From Varibaculum prostatecancerukia (GTDB lineage: Bacteria > Actinomycetota > Actinomycetes > Actinomycetales > Actinomycetaceae): a stretch of DNA of 64,000 bases. The position numbers and the translations under genes were made by a program. Where the stretch lies: NCBI RefSeq assembly GCF_943169825.2, contig NZ_OW968402.1:2046001-2110000 (forward strand), in the 5' to 3' direction. The notes under the pieces are model-generated. The model made no database searches. It saw only the letters and a list, made by a program, of their open reading frames with translations, and had not been told where the DNA came from. This document shows positions 55,321-63,501 of the stretch, one piece after another (position 1 is the first letter of the stretch; each line of letters opens with the position of its first letter).

Positions 55321-56544
55321 TCAACGCGCATGAGAACCTGCGAGGGCAGGCTCGCAGAACAGCTTGTTCGTTTTACCTGCCTGCGTGGTGAGATAGTCCC
55401 AAAACTGATCAGAATGCTCTTGTCGAACTTGACTAGATACGGCACCTTGATGTGTTCCTGGTGACGAATAACGGTAGTAGGTTACTGCGGCTAGGTTTGC
55501 TCGGAGTTTTTCAACTAGCAAATCGGCGTGAGAGACAGGTGTCACCTCATCGTCTACGTAAGCTGAGATGAACCAAGCGGTGTCTTTTAAAGAACCGTTG
55601 ATCGAAACTGCGATCGGATCTTCTTTTTTCATAAATGCTTCCCAATCTGACACTCTGGAATCGCCATATTCGGTAATCCATTTATGGCTGAGATCGTCGA
55701 TATGAATATTGCGCGTATTTGCTATGGGTACTCGGCACAAGTAATTGCTTGCAAGGCTGGGAGAATGCATTGCAGTAGATGCAACAACAAGTGCTCCATG
55801 AGACATACCATGTAAGAATGTTTGCTGTGGTGTGCAGACTTTTTGATCCTGTAGGGTGTGGATAGCGCTCTCAACGTCATAACGCACTAGCGCACGTCCC
55901 TGAAGGCGTGCTTGCTCATGCCAAGCAGTTCCATACTCTGCACCGCCTCGGGTATGGATGAGCGCTATATTGAATCCTTGGTCAAGCCATCGGCTTGCAA
56001 TCTGTGAGGAAAAGAAACTTGTGTTGGATTTACCAAACCCTCCATAGACATGAACAAATGTAGGGCTACATTGCTCAAGCTCGCCATAACAGTCAACTGG
56101 GATACGTGTCCCGTCAGTAGATACCGAGTTGATGCGGCGGTGTTTCACGCTTACGGAAAAAGGATATGGTGTGGATGAAATCTCGGTTAAGCTGCCATCT
56201 GCCTCAATAGCGAATTGCACTTCCGGGAGCAGGAAAGACGACACCCTCATGACCCAGCCATGTATCGAATCTTCCACGGGTTCGATAGAGCAACCTGGCG
56301 GGAAGAACTCCCCAGCTTGATAGGTTCGCACGCCACGGTCGTCTAGGATCGCAATCGCGCAGTTAGCGTCAATCCATCCCCCATATATTTCCCGTTTTTT
56401 CTCTCGAATCCGCCAAGAGACAAACATGGTAAAACCGTGCGACACCCGGATGGACCCACGTACCCGAACTGGTCCGACCACGCGCGGACTAGTTCGGGTA
56501 CGTGTTGCATCAGGTTGTTTGCTGGAGTCGTTTCGGTTCTTCAT
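55321..56544 (-). CDS. S9 (prolyl-oligopeptidase-like) serine hydrolase
   Basis: 407 aa. The C-terminal alpha/beta-hydrolase domain has GYxG-like HVYGGFGKSN, the nucleophile in HGMSHGALV, Asp in SAYVDDEVTP and His in PGTHQGA. The N-terminal part is a shortened propeller-like region. As first gene of the importer operon it could open or degrade an imported peptide-metal complex, or trim the RiPP leader. The start is uncertain: ATG 56544 lacks a clear ribosome site and a strong hairpin lies within the first 30 codons; ATG 56427 is an alternative. Confidence 0.8.
   Translation of the reverse strand: MKNRNDSSKQPDATRTRTSPRVVGPVRVRGSIRVSHGFTMFVSWRIREKKREIYGGWIDANCAIAILDDRGVRTYQAGEFFPPGCSIEPVEDSIHGWVMRVSSFLLPEVQFAIEADGSLTEISSTPYPFSVSVKHRRINSVSTDGTRIPVDCYGELEQCSPTFVHVYGGFGKSNTSFFSSQIASRWLDQGFNIALIHTRGGAEYGTAWHEQARLQGRALVRYDVESAIHTLQDQKVCTPQQTFLHGMSHGALVVASTAMHSPSLASNYLCRVPIANTRNIHIDDLSHKWITEYGDSRVSDWEAFMKKEDPIAVSINGSLKDTAWFISAYVDDEVTPVSHADLLVEKLRANLAAVTYYRYSSPGTHQGAVSSQVRQEHSDQFWDYLTTQAGKTNKLFCEPALAGSHAR
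56457..56504 (-). repeat. Long stem-loop at the start of the hydrolase gene
   Basis: Arms 56457-56476 and 56485-56504 (CACGTACCCGAACT.. / ..AGTTCGGGTACGTG) pair over 20 bp with one mismatch and an 8-base loop. It is either in the first codons or, if translation starts at 56427, in the leader RNA. It could tune expression of the importer operon. Confidence 0.65.
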
Positions 56545-56580
56545 CTAAGTGAGGTTGTTCGGGAGTAACTTCTGTCATAT

Positions 56581-56613
56581 CATGTACTTAGGGTAGCCTA
56601 CCCTAAGTACATG
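56581..56613. promoter_or_regulatory. 33-bp palindrome with DtxR/IdeR-like core
   Basis: A perfect inverted repeat of 16 bases around a central C. The inner 19 bases, TTAGGGTAGCCTACCCTAA (56588-56606), match the DtxR consensus at 16 of 19 and keep full dyad symmetry. It lies between the divergent hydrolase/importer operon and the peptide/YcaO/exporter operon and can control both. Confidence 0.85.
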
Positions 56614-56661
56614 ATTAGAGGCAAGTCTGTCTCTCACTCCACAACCAGAAAGGAGGCGATG

Positions 56662-56766
56662 ATGGAAAATCTCGTCATTGTCGAAGTTCAAGAGGAATCC
56701 ACCGACCAAATCACGGTTCCTCACTGCCATCACGCTCGGACTACGAGCACCATCGCGTGGTCGTAA
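56662..56766 (+). CDS. Putative azol(in)e-type RiPP precursor peptide
   Basis: 34 aa from ATG 56662, five bases after AGGAGG (a tandem ATG at 56659 is too close). An acidic leader-like part (ENLVIVEVQEESTDQ) is followed by PHCHHARTTSTIAWS, rich in the cyclisable residues Cys, Thr and Ser and in His. It sits between the iron palindrome and a YcaO cyclodehydratase gene, the standard place for a precursor. Cleavage before Arg would leave RTTSTIAWS, which recalls plantazolicin-type cores; alternatively the HCHH stretch stays in the product and binds metal. Too short for a database-independent proof. Confidence 0.75.
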   Translation: MENLVIVEVQEESTDQITVPHCHHARTTSTIAWS

Positions 56767-56776
56767 CCGCATAAGG

Positions 56777-56831
56777 CCTGGCGCTGGCGTTGGTCATCTC
56801 GCCACTGGTGCGAGATGCCAGCGTCAGACCA
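56777..56831 (+). promoter_or_regulatory. Stem-loop between precursor and YcaO genes
   Basis: An inner stem CATCTCGC/GCGAGATG is flanked by CTGGCGCTGGC / GCCAGCGTCAG, giving a long imperfect hairpin without a U-tract. In RiPP operons such a structure often keeps precursor mRNA more abundant than enzyme mRNA. Confidence 0.6.
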
Positions 56832-56857
56832 GCTATGAAATCAATTGAAAGACTGGA

Positions 56858-59083
56858 ATGGAAAGCCAACTGCTCGGTATTTGTGCCGAACTAAGAGTTT
56901 TAGATCAATCTCGAACCCTGTTAACCTGCGCCGATGGGACTCAGCTTATACTTCAAGCTGATGCTGTATCCCTCGCTGAAGTTTTCGATAAAGCAAAAGG
57001 ACGCTGTACAAGTGAAGTTCTCGGAACTCCTTTGTACTCAGCGCTCGCTAAACACACTTCACTGAAAAAACCACCGACAGCAGCAAGCAAAATGACCGTA
57101 CCGAAAGCACATGGTCCGATAGACGTTCTCGTTTGCGGAGATGAGTCATTCGGAAAGGCTCTAGTGCTCGCACTACTGAACAAAGGGGTTAAATGTGCCT
57201 ATTCGGATCGAAATCCCAGAGAATGCTCCTATGAGGTGTTTCATGGGGGTTTTCTAGTCGTATGCAGATCCACTCAATCGCGGATGCTGTTCGATTCCGA
57301 ATTGCAGGCACTCAACGAATCAAATGTATCTTGGATCCCCATCGATTATGAAGGGTGTTCACTTCGAGTAGGACCAGTCGTTGTCGAAGGTCGCGGCGCG
57401 AACTACAGCGACTGCCTGGCACGGGAACGCGCAAACTCTATAAACGAGGAGGTTTTTGCCGCGTCCTTGCAACCTGCATTACGTGGGCGCTTTCTCGAAT
57501 TTATCACGCAGTCTCCTACGTTGATAGAAGAATGTGCCGAATTGGTTAGCCATATCTGCTCTGATGAACAAGTCGATCAAAATCAGAGTTCCGTTTTTGA
57601 TACCGTCTGGGAAGTTAAACCGAACTCCGATCTCCTCATCCATCCCGTACTTCCAATCAATTTTGTTAATCCGCCGGATAAACTGAGACCAGTTCATCCC
57701 CCCACGTTTCTTGTAGACCGACTCTATGGTGTCGTAAGAGAATTAACTACGGTTAGACATTCGTCCCTCATGCCTCCGACTTTGGTAACAACACAGGCTC
57801 GAACTACTGATTTATCAAAAATGTCTGGTTACGTTAATACCGTGTTTTGTCAAGGCTCAAGTGTTGCGCCTTCGCAAGTGAGCGAAAATGAGATCGAGAT
57901 TGTTCGTGACCAGAACTTTTACGCTGCGATTGGAGAGTCGGTGGAACGATACTGTTCTAATCTAATTGATCTCAAACCAGTACAATACGCCAGTTATAAC
58001 GAACTAATCAGACGTGGGTTTCCGGCGTTGGACCCTCGCGAACTGGTGCTTTTCTCATCAAAGCAGTATGAAACCACCGGGTTTCCCTTCCAACCTCTGA
58101 CTGCCGATGTGAGAATTGGCTGGGTCGAAGGACGATATTTAGATGATGACAGTGCAGTCTATGTCCCAGCATCGCTTGTTTATGTCAACTGGCATATACG
58201 GCAAAATCGGCATCAGCCGCGTATTAATTTTCCGGCGTTTGCAGGTGTGGCTGCCGGGATAACCGAAGAACAAGCTATCCTTTCTGGTTTGAGCGAGGTA
58301 ATAGAACGGCATGCCACTATGGTGTGGTGGCTTAATAAACAGCCACTGCCACACGTTAGACTTAGCCAGGCACAGCTTTCGTTATTCGAAGGGGCTCAAG
58401 AAAATCTGCGCCCGGCGCTGATTCATTTAGATAACACGTTCAATGTTCCTGTGGCGGCAGGTGTAGTTCATAACGACACATCCAAGCTGGTTCACGTTGG
58501 GTTTTCCTGTCGGTCCACGTTAGCCGAAGCCGCATTGAAAGCGTGGAGTGAGGCGCTCACTCTCCAAGAAGGAGCGCACGACTTGAAAAACCCCAACGGT
58601 ATTCACTGGTCGGCTATACGAGACGGACTGTTACCAGGACGATCCTATAAGGCATGGCGTGAGGACAGGCGCTACTTAGACGACTTTCGTCCAGATCTCA
58701 AAGATGTTGATGATTTATTAGTCCAGCAGGAAGTTTTTCTTGACCCAAGAGCGGTAGATCGCGTTGCACCCTTGCTTGATGTTACGCCAGCAAGAGATCC
58801 TCAGACAGTAAATGAACTGCCGGATTCTTCCTTGAAGACATATTTAGAGATAGTTCGCAATCGCGGCAAACGTGTCATTGTAGTTGACATTACTTCACCA
58901 GATGCAGCATCGTGCGGATTGAAAGTCATTAGGACGCTGGTACCGGGAACTGTTGGCAACACGCCAGCTGCATTCCCTTATCTTGGTAACGGCGTTGTGG
59001 TCAATGAGGCCGTCACACTGGGGTGGCGTGAAAAGCCTCTGGACGAAGAATGCATTAATAATTTCCCGATGCCGCACGCTTAG
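56858..59083 (+). CDS. Fused E1-like/YcaO azoline-forming cyclodehydratase
   Basis: 741 aa. The N-terminal ~75 residues could be a leader-recognition (RRE-like) module. A Rossmann/ThiF-like part follows (VLVCGDESFGKALVLALL), then a YcaO domain from about residue 270: ATP-site segments AAIGESVERYC (~360), SEVIERHA (~478) and AWSEALTLQ (~561). It ends FPMPHA, like the Pro-rich tail of azoline-forming YcaO enzymes. Such enzymes use ATP to cyclise Cys/Ser/Thr to thiazolines and (methyl)oxazolines. No flavin dehydrogenase gene is nearby, so rings may stay as azolines. Confidence 0.88.
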   Translation: MESQLLGICAELRVLDQSRTLLTCADGTQLILQADAVSLAEVFDKAKGRCTSEVLGTPLYSALAKHTSLKKPPTAASKMTVPKAHGPIDVLVCGDESFGKALVLALLNKGVKCAYSDRNPRECSYEVFHGGFLVVCRSTQSRMLFDSELQALNESNVSWIPIDYEGCSLRVGPVVVEGRGANYSDCLARERANSINEEVFAASLQPALRGRFLEFITQSPTLIEECAELVSHICSDEQVDQNQSSVFDTVWEVKPNSDLLIHPVLPINFVNPPDKLRPVHPPTFLVDRLYGVVRELTTVRHSSLMPPTLVTTQARTTDLSKMSGYVNTVFCQGSSVAPSQVSENEIEIVRDQNFYAAIGESVERYCSNLIDLKPVQYASYNELIRRGFPALDPRELVLFSSKQYETTGFPFQPLTADVRIGWVEGRYLDDDSAVYVPASLVYVNWHIRQNRHQPRINFPAFAGVAAGITEEQAILSGLSEVIERHATMVWWLNKQPLPHVRLSQAQLSLFEGAQENLRPALIHLDNTFNVPVAAGVVHNDTSKLVHVGFSCRSTLAEAALKAWSEALTLQEGAHDLKNPNGIHWSAIRDGLLPGRSYKAWREDRRYLDDFRPDLKDVDDLLVQQEVFLDPRAVDRVAPLLDVTPARDPQTVNELPDSSLKTYLEIVRNRGKRVIVVDITSPDAASCGLKVIRTLVPGTVGNTPAAFPYLGNGVVVNEAVTLGWREKPLDEECINNFPMPHA

Positions 59084-59110
59084 ACGTGGTGTCGTTATAG
59101 AAGGAGAAGG

Positions 59111-60928
59111 ATGTTTACCCAACAACGACGCGTTATGGCAGCGGCAGGGCTGACGGTATGGCTGTTGATTCCGCCTATTGTGATAGGAATGGTTGTGTCT
59201 GCCCTGTACGTGGCAGCTGCCTGGTTGAACGCAAGCCTGTTTACCGAACTGCTGGGGCTGCGACGCTTTTCAGTGATTGTCCCCCTTATCGCCGTGATTG
59301 CCGTTTTGCTTGTAGTACGGCCTTTAATTGATGTGTGCGGCCAGTTAGTACAAAATCGGGCGGGTTTGGTGGTGAAGGGCAATCTTCGCCGTTCGTTGCT
59401 CAAAGAACTGGATCGTCAAGGTCCGATGCGGGTGGGGCTTGGCCGCTCAGGGAATCTTCAGTCTGTTATCACTGACGGTGTGGAAGCTATCGAGCCTTAT
59501 TTTGTCAAGTATTTCACCCAGTTGGCTGTCACGGCTATGACGGCTTTGGTTTTGACTATTACCTTGGCCCGCGTGAGCGTGTGGATAGCGCTCGTGTTGC
59601 TGGTCTGCGGCGTTGCCGTAGTAGCGATTCCCAGATTATGGGATAAAGCATTGGCTGAACGCGGGCAGTCCCATTGGGCTGCGTATGAGACATTAAATGC
59701 CGATTTCATTGACGCAATGATGGGCATGGCTACTTTGAAGTCATTTGGCGCTGCCGATTCCTATGGCGACAGGTTAAATCGGCAGTCTCGTGAGCTGTTG
59801 ACCTCTACCTTGGGTCAGCTTCGTCTTTCCTTGGGCGAGACAGGGTTGAGTGGGATGATGAAAGTACTTGGCCCTGCATTAGCTTTGCTCATAGCGATTG
59901 CCCAGGTGCGCACCGGCAGTATGGAACTTGGGCAATTGTTCTTTGTAACGTTGCTATCCGTTGAAATGTTCCGGCCGTTTAACCAGCTTTCATCGTGTTG
60001 GCATGAGTCATTTTTCGGTATCTCAGCTTTGCCGTCAATGAATGAGCTTTTCACCCGGATCCCGCCAGACGATAAGGAGTCTGACCAGCCTGAGCACGGT
60101 CAGGTAATTGAGACAGTATCTAACCCTAGTTTGGGGATAGTTTTTGATAACGTCACCTACACATATTTGGGAAGCAGCAAGCCGGCGATTGAGCAGATGA
60201 GCTTCGATATTGAAACGGGTAAAACGACATCGATTGTGGGATTGTCTGGGTCTGGTAAATCAACTGCATTGGGGCTGCTGATTGGCTATGATCAGCCTGC
60301 CAATGGCGATATCAAGGTGTTTGGGTTACAGCCATCGGTTGATGAGGTAACCAAGCTGGTGACCCTTGTTCCGCAAGAGCCGATTATTTTCCCCGGCACT
60401 ATCCGCGAGATTTTACTGAGTGCCAATCCTCAGGCTAGTGAGGCCGACATGATGAAGGCTTTGACTATTGCTCACGCAGATAACTTACACGTCGAATGTG
60501 ATGGCGACTTAGACGACAATCGTTTGGCAGAGCAGCGACCTTCGCATTGCCTTCGCTCGGATTCGGTTGCTGACAGTGTTTTGGATGTAGAGATTTTTGA
60601 ACATGCGAAAAACCTGTCGGGTGGACAAAAACAGCGTCTCGCTATCGCAAGAGCGTTAATTCGCGGTACACAGATTTTGATTTTGGACGAATCAACATCA
60701 GCGCTTGATACCTATACAGAGCATCAACTGCTAAGTGAATTGAGAGCTGCCTATCCTGAACTAACTCTTGTGGTGGTGACGCACCGGATAGATACGGCAG
60801 CGAAATCTGACAAAGTCGTGGTTTTGGCGCATCGTCAGGTGAGCTGTACAGGTGCCCCTAGTGAATTAGCGAAAGATCCTGGCTCGGCATGGTCTGAGCT
60901 AGTAGCGGCACAGAAAGGAGAAAACTAG
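59111..60928 (+). CDS. Exporter-fold ABC transporter subunit 1 (CydD/IrtA-like)
   Basis: 605 aa: six helices, then an ATPase with GLSGSGKSTALGLL, signature LSGGQKQRLAIARAL, Walker B ILILDESTSALD and the switch His VVTHRID. A ~50-residue acidic insertion lies just before the signature. It follows the YcaO gene by 27 bases with GAAGGAGAAGG as ribosome site and forms a heterodimer with the next protein. Likely role: release of the finished peptide. Exporter-fold pairs such as IrtAB and YbtPQ import siderophores, so direction is open. Confidence 0.88.
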   Translation: MFTQQRRVMAAAGLTVWLLIPPIVIGMVVSALYVAAAWLNASLFTELLGLRRFSVIVPLIAVIAVLLVVRPLIDVCGQLVQNRAGLVVKGNLRRSLLKELDRQGPMRVGLGRSGNLQSVITDGVEAIEPYFVKYFTQLAVTAMTALVLTITLARVSVWIALVLLVCGVAVVAIPRLWDKALAERGQSHWAAYETLNADFIDAMMGMATLKSFGAADSYGDRLNRQSRELLTSTLGQLRLSLGETGLSGMMKVLGPALALLIAIAQVRTGSMELGQLFFVTLLSVEMFRPFNQLSSCWHESFFGISALPSMNELFTRIPPDDKESDQPEHGQVIETVSNPSLGIVFDNVTYTYLGSSKPAIEQMSFDIETGKTTSIVGLSGSGKSTALGLLIGYDQPANGDIKVFGLQPSVDEVTKLVTLVPQEPIIFPGTIREILLSANPQASEADMMKALTIAHADNLHVECDGDLDDNRLAEQRPSHCLRSDSVADSVLDVEIFEHAKNLSGGQKQRLAIARALIRGTQILILDESTSALDTYTEHQLLSELRAAYPELTLVVVTHRIDTAAKSDKVVVLAHRQVSCTGAPSELAKDPGSAWSELVAAQKGEN

Positions 60929-60929
60929 T

Positions 60930-62657
60930 ATGGCTCAGACTCTTTCGCACATGGTGCGGTTGATGCGCAGACTGCGTGAATGCCTGCCGTTGTTTGTAGC
61001 TTCTACCGTTGTGACAGCGTTGGCTCAGATCACTCTGGTTGGGGTTACCGTGACATCGGTGTGGATCTCAACCCAGTTCCTAAGAGATGTGAATACCCAG
61101 ATATCCGGTCTAGTCGGACTTTTATTAGGCCTGGTTGCGGCTCATGGGTTGACAACTTTACTTGAAGTGTGGTGGTCGCATGAGGTTGCTTACCGGATTT
61201 TGCATACATTCCGGGTTCACATTTACCAAGCAATTAAGCGAATCGCTCCGGTCGGCTTAGCTGGTAGGCGCACCGGTGATGTGGCCTCAGCAGCTATGGA
61301 TGATGCTGAGAAACTTGAATGGTTTTATGCCCATACCGCCTCAACCATTATTTGCGCAATTGTTAGCCCATCGATTTTCATTGCATTTTTATGCTGGCTA
61401 ATCGGTCCAGTTGGGTTGGTTATGGTGTTCCCAGTGGTAACCATGATCAGCCTGCCTCTTTTGCTGTTACCTATTCAGCAAAAGCAAGGGAGCGCACTAA
61501 GGCATGCTCTGGTTGATTTGCGGATCGCTGTGCTCGATTCAATCCAGGGGCAACGAGAGTTACGTTCTCTAGGAATGGTCGCCAAGCAGCATACTATTAT
61601 TGACGGTTTGACGCGGCGAGTACAGCAAGTAATGAACCGTCAGGCTCTGCGACGGGCTTGGGAAGGGGCATATGCCGGAATCTCGACGTCTGCTTGTTCG
61701 ACGCTTCTGTTGATTATTCTCACCGGTCGAGTACTCGATGGAGAGCTTGATGGTGCCTTGTTGCCAGTTGCTGTTGTTTTGGCAGGGATGAGCACTGCGC
61801 CAGCTCTTACTCTGGTTGGAATGCTGGGTAAGTTTGGGGAACTCGGTGCCTGTGCTGGGCGGATTAATGAGATTTTTGATGCTAAAGACCCTATCCCGAG
61901 CGAGCCGATTGAGGTTGAGGAACACTCTGGTGAGGCAGGGTCACTGGTAGCGTCGGAAGTGTCTTTCGCTTATGAGGATCACACGGTGCTAAAAGACGTT
62001 TCTGTTGCCGTGCGCCCAGAATGCTCGATAGCGATTGTTGGAGCCTCAGGTGCCGGTAAAACCACATTCGCTAATCTGGTAATGCGTTTCCTTGATCCTG
62101 ACCAGGGGGTAATGCGATTTGACGGGGTTGATCTGCGTGGCCGCCAGCCTGATACCTACCGGCAAGAGCTGGCGCTGATCCCTCAGGATTGTCATATTTT
62201 CGCTGGATCTATCCGTAATAATCTGGCGCTGGCTCGCCCTGAAGCCAGCGATGACGACATGTGGCAGGCACTCCAAGCGGCACAAATTGGGAATCTTGTT
62301 GAATCTCTGGGTGGTTTAGATGCTCGAGTTGGTGATCGAGGAGCAACCTTATCTGGAGGAGAGCGGCAACGGATTGGTATCGCTAGAGCAATTTTGCGTA
62401 ACCCTGAGTTGTTGATTCTTGATGAACCATTGGCGAATATCGACCCGTTCCTCGAAGCTCAAATCGCGGCTCACGTGAAGCAGTTACGTTCGGGACGTGC
62501 CACGATAGTCATCGCTCACCGGCTTGCTTCTATCCGAATTGCTGACAGCATCGTGGTTCTTGATGCTGGAAAGATTGTTGCTCACGGGACTCACGACGAG
62601 CTGATCAGTAATGATGTTTACCGCAAACTGTTAGGAGATCAGATACCGGCAAAGTAG
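60930..62657 (+). CDS. Exporter-fold ABC transporter subunit 2 (CydC/IrtB-like)
   Basis: 575 aa: six helices and an ATPase with GASGAGKTTFANLVMRF, Q-loop LIPQDCHIF, signature LSGGERQRIGIARAI, Walker B LLILDEPLANID and the switch His VIAHRLA. It starts one base after subunit 1 ends (TAGTATG), so the two are coupled. Both ATPase sites look intact. Last gene of the RiPP operon. Confidence 0.88.
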   Translation: MAQTLSHMVRLMRRLRECLPLFVASTVVTALAQITLVGVTVTSVWISTQFLRDVNTQISGLVGLLLGLVAAHGLTTLLEVWWSHEVAYRILHTFRVHIYQAIKRIAPVGLAGRRTGDVASAAMDDAEKLEWFYAHTASTIICAIVSPSIFIAFLCWLIGPVGLVMVFPVVTMISLPLLLLPIQQKQGSALRHALVDLRIAVLDSIQGQRELRSLGMVAKQHTIIDGLTRRVQQVMNRQALRRAWEGAYAGISTSACSTLLLIILTGRVLDGELDGALLPVAVVLAGMSTAPALTLVGMLGKFGELGACAGRINEIFDAKDPIPSEPIEVEEHSGEAGSLVASEVSFAYEDHTVLKDVSVAVRPECSIAIVGASGAGKTTFANLVMRFLDPDQGVMRFDGVDLRGRQPDTYRQELALIPQDCHIFAGSIRNNLALARPEASDDDMWQALQAAQIGNLVESLGGLDARVGDRGATLSGGERQRIGIARAILRNPELLILDEPLANIDPFLEAQIAAHVKQLRSGRATIVIAHRLASIRIADSIVVLDAGKIVAHGTHDELISNDVYRKLLGDQIPAK

Positions 62658-62661
62658 TTGA

Positions 62662-62755
62662 AAACGCTAGGGCAAGAATAGGGGTCTTGTTCTAGCGTTT
62701 CAAAAGAAATGAGGGGTGAGAGGTGCATTTGTGTGCAATTCTCATCCCCTTTTTT
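62662..62755 (+). terminator. Tandem terminator hairpins of the RiPP operon
   Basis: First stem AAACGCTAG..GCAAGA / TCTTG..CTAGCGTTT (62662-62700). The second, AGGGGTGAGA / TCTCATCCCCT (62712-62750), is followed by TTTTT. The second is a classical intrinsic terminator. Confidence 0.8.
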
Positions 62756-63433
62756 CCTGATTAGGGCTACGCACAGCAATGATAGCGCAAGATTGATGAC
62801 ACCGAAGACGAATACCGTTCAGAGCGTAACTGGCTAATATCTCAACAGCGTGCGCGATACCTCTCAACTCCCGTGAAACAAGACGTGAATTCTTCACCGT
62901 CAACTAGAAAGTCGAGCGACTACAACCAACGTAGTTCTACAACCACGCCCCTTGCCCACACACCGGGCACGAAGAAATATTCATCCCCATACAATGCCCG
63001 GCCCAATTTCAATGCAGACTTTCCCGCGCTACAAAGCCGCAAAACCCCGCTCATAGCAACATTTTCTGTCCGACCTTCAAGTTACCCCAACCAACTTGAA
63101 CCACGAGCTTTCCCCACCACACCAACGAAAAGCCCCCACAAAAGCAACAAGAATGTCCTATAACCCGCAACCACCGACGAAAAGCCTAAACAATTTGACG
63201 AGCGCCGATACTTTTTGACGGAGTGCCATACGTTTTGACGCCCTCGGAGTCGTGACACTCGAGATCGCCTTCCTGACCCCAGATTCGACACTCAGGAGAC
63301 CCCTAACCACCATCTCCTGCACCCACTCAGCAGGCCAACCCTTCCCCACAAACCCACTCTGACAAGCCAAACCACCGCCCATCCGGGCACAACAAAAGGA
63401 CGCTCACTTTGTATCAAAATGAGCGTCCTAGTG
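62756..63433. other. Decayed non-coding stretch with one hairpin
   Basis: About 680 bases with no credible gene. The plus strand is C-rich and open frames are low in complexity. A short stretch near 63188-63240 repeats TTTTTGACG/GTTTTGACG with spacing that recalls insertion-sequence ends, but no transposase is recognisable. A stem (GGACGCTCA / TGAGCGTCC, 63398-63428) with a U-tract on the minus strand may be a minus-strand terminator. Confidence 0.45.
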
Positions 63434-63501
63434 GTGGAGCTAGCGGGACTCGGCGGTGCTACGCACCAGCAAGGGTTTTCGGAGCACAGCCTCCGAAAAC
63501 C
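63434..63501. repeat. Right copy of island-flanking structured repeat
   Basis: Shares 41 exact bases, then most of the following ~25, with 49883-49960, in the same orientation. Here the hairpin is compact: GGTTTTCGGAG / CTCCGAAAACC around a six-base loop. It forms the left part of the tRNA-like structured element. Confidence 0.85.

Noticed and set aside
56662-56766. Orthologue of plantazolicin precursor
   Set aside because: Only the Arg-plus-Thr/Ser order is shared; the core lacks the Cys-rich and Ser-rich blocks and no dehydrogenase gene is present.
62873-63163. 96-codon plus-strand frame in the stretch after the RiPP operon
   Set aside because: Low-complexity Pro/Ser/Thr/Asn sequence in C-rich DNA, with no ribosome site or motif.
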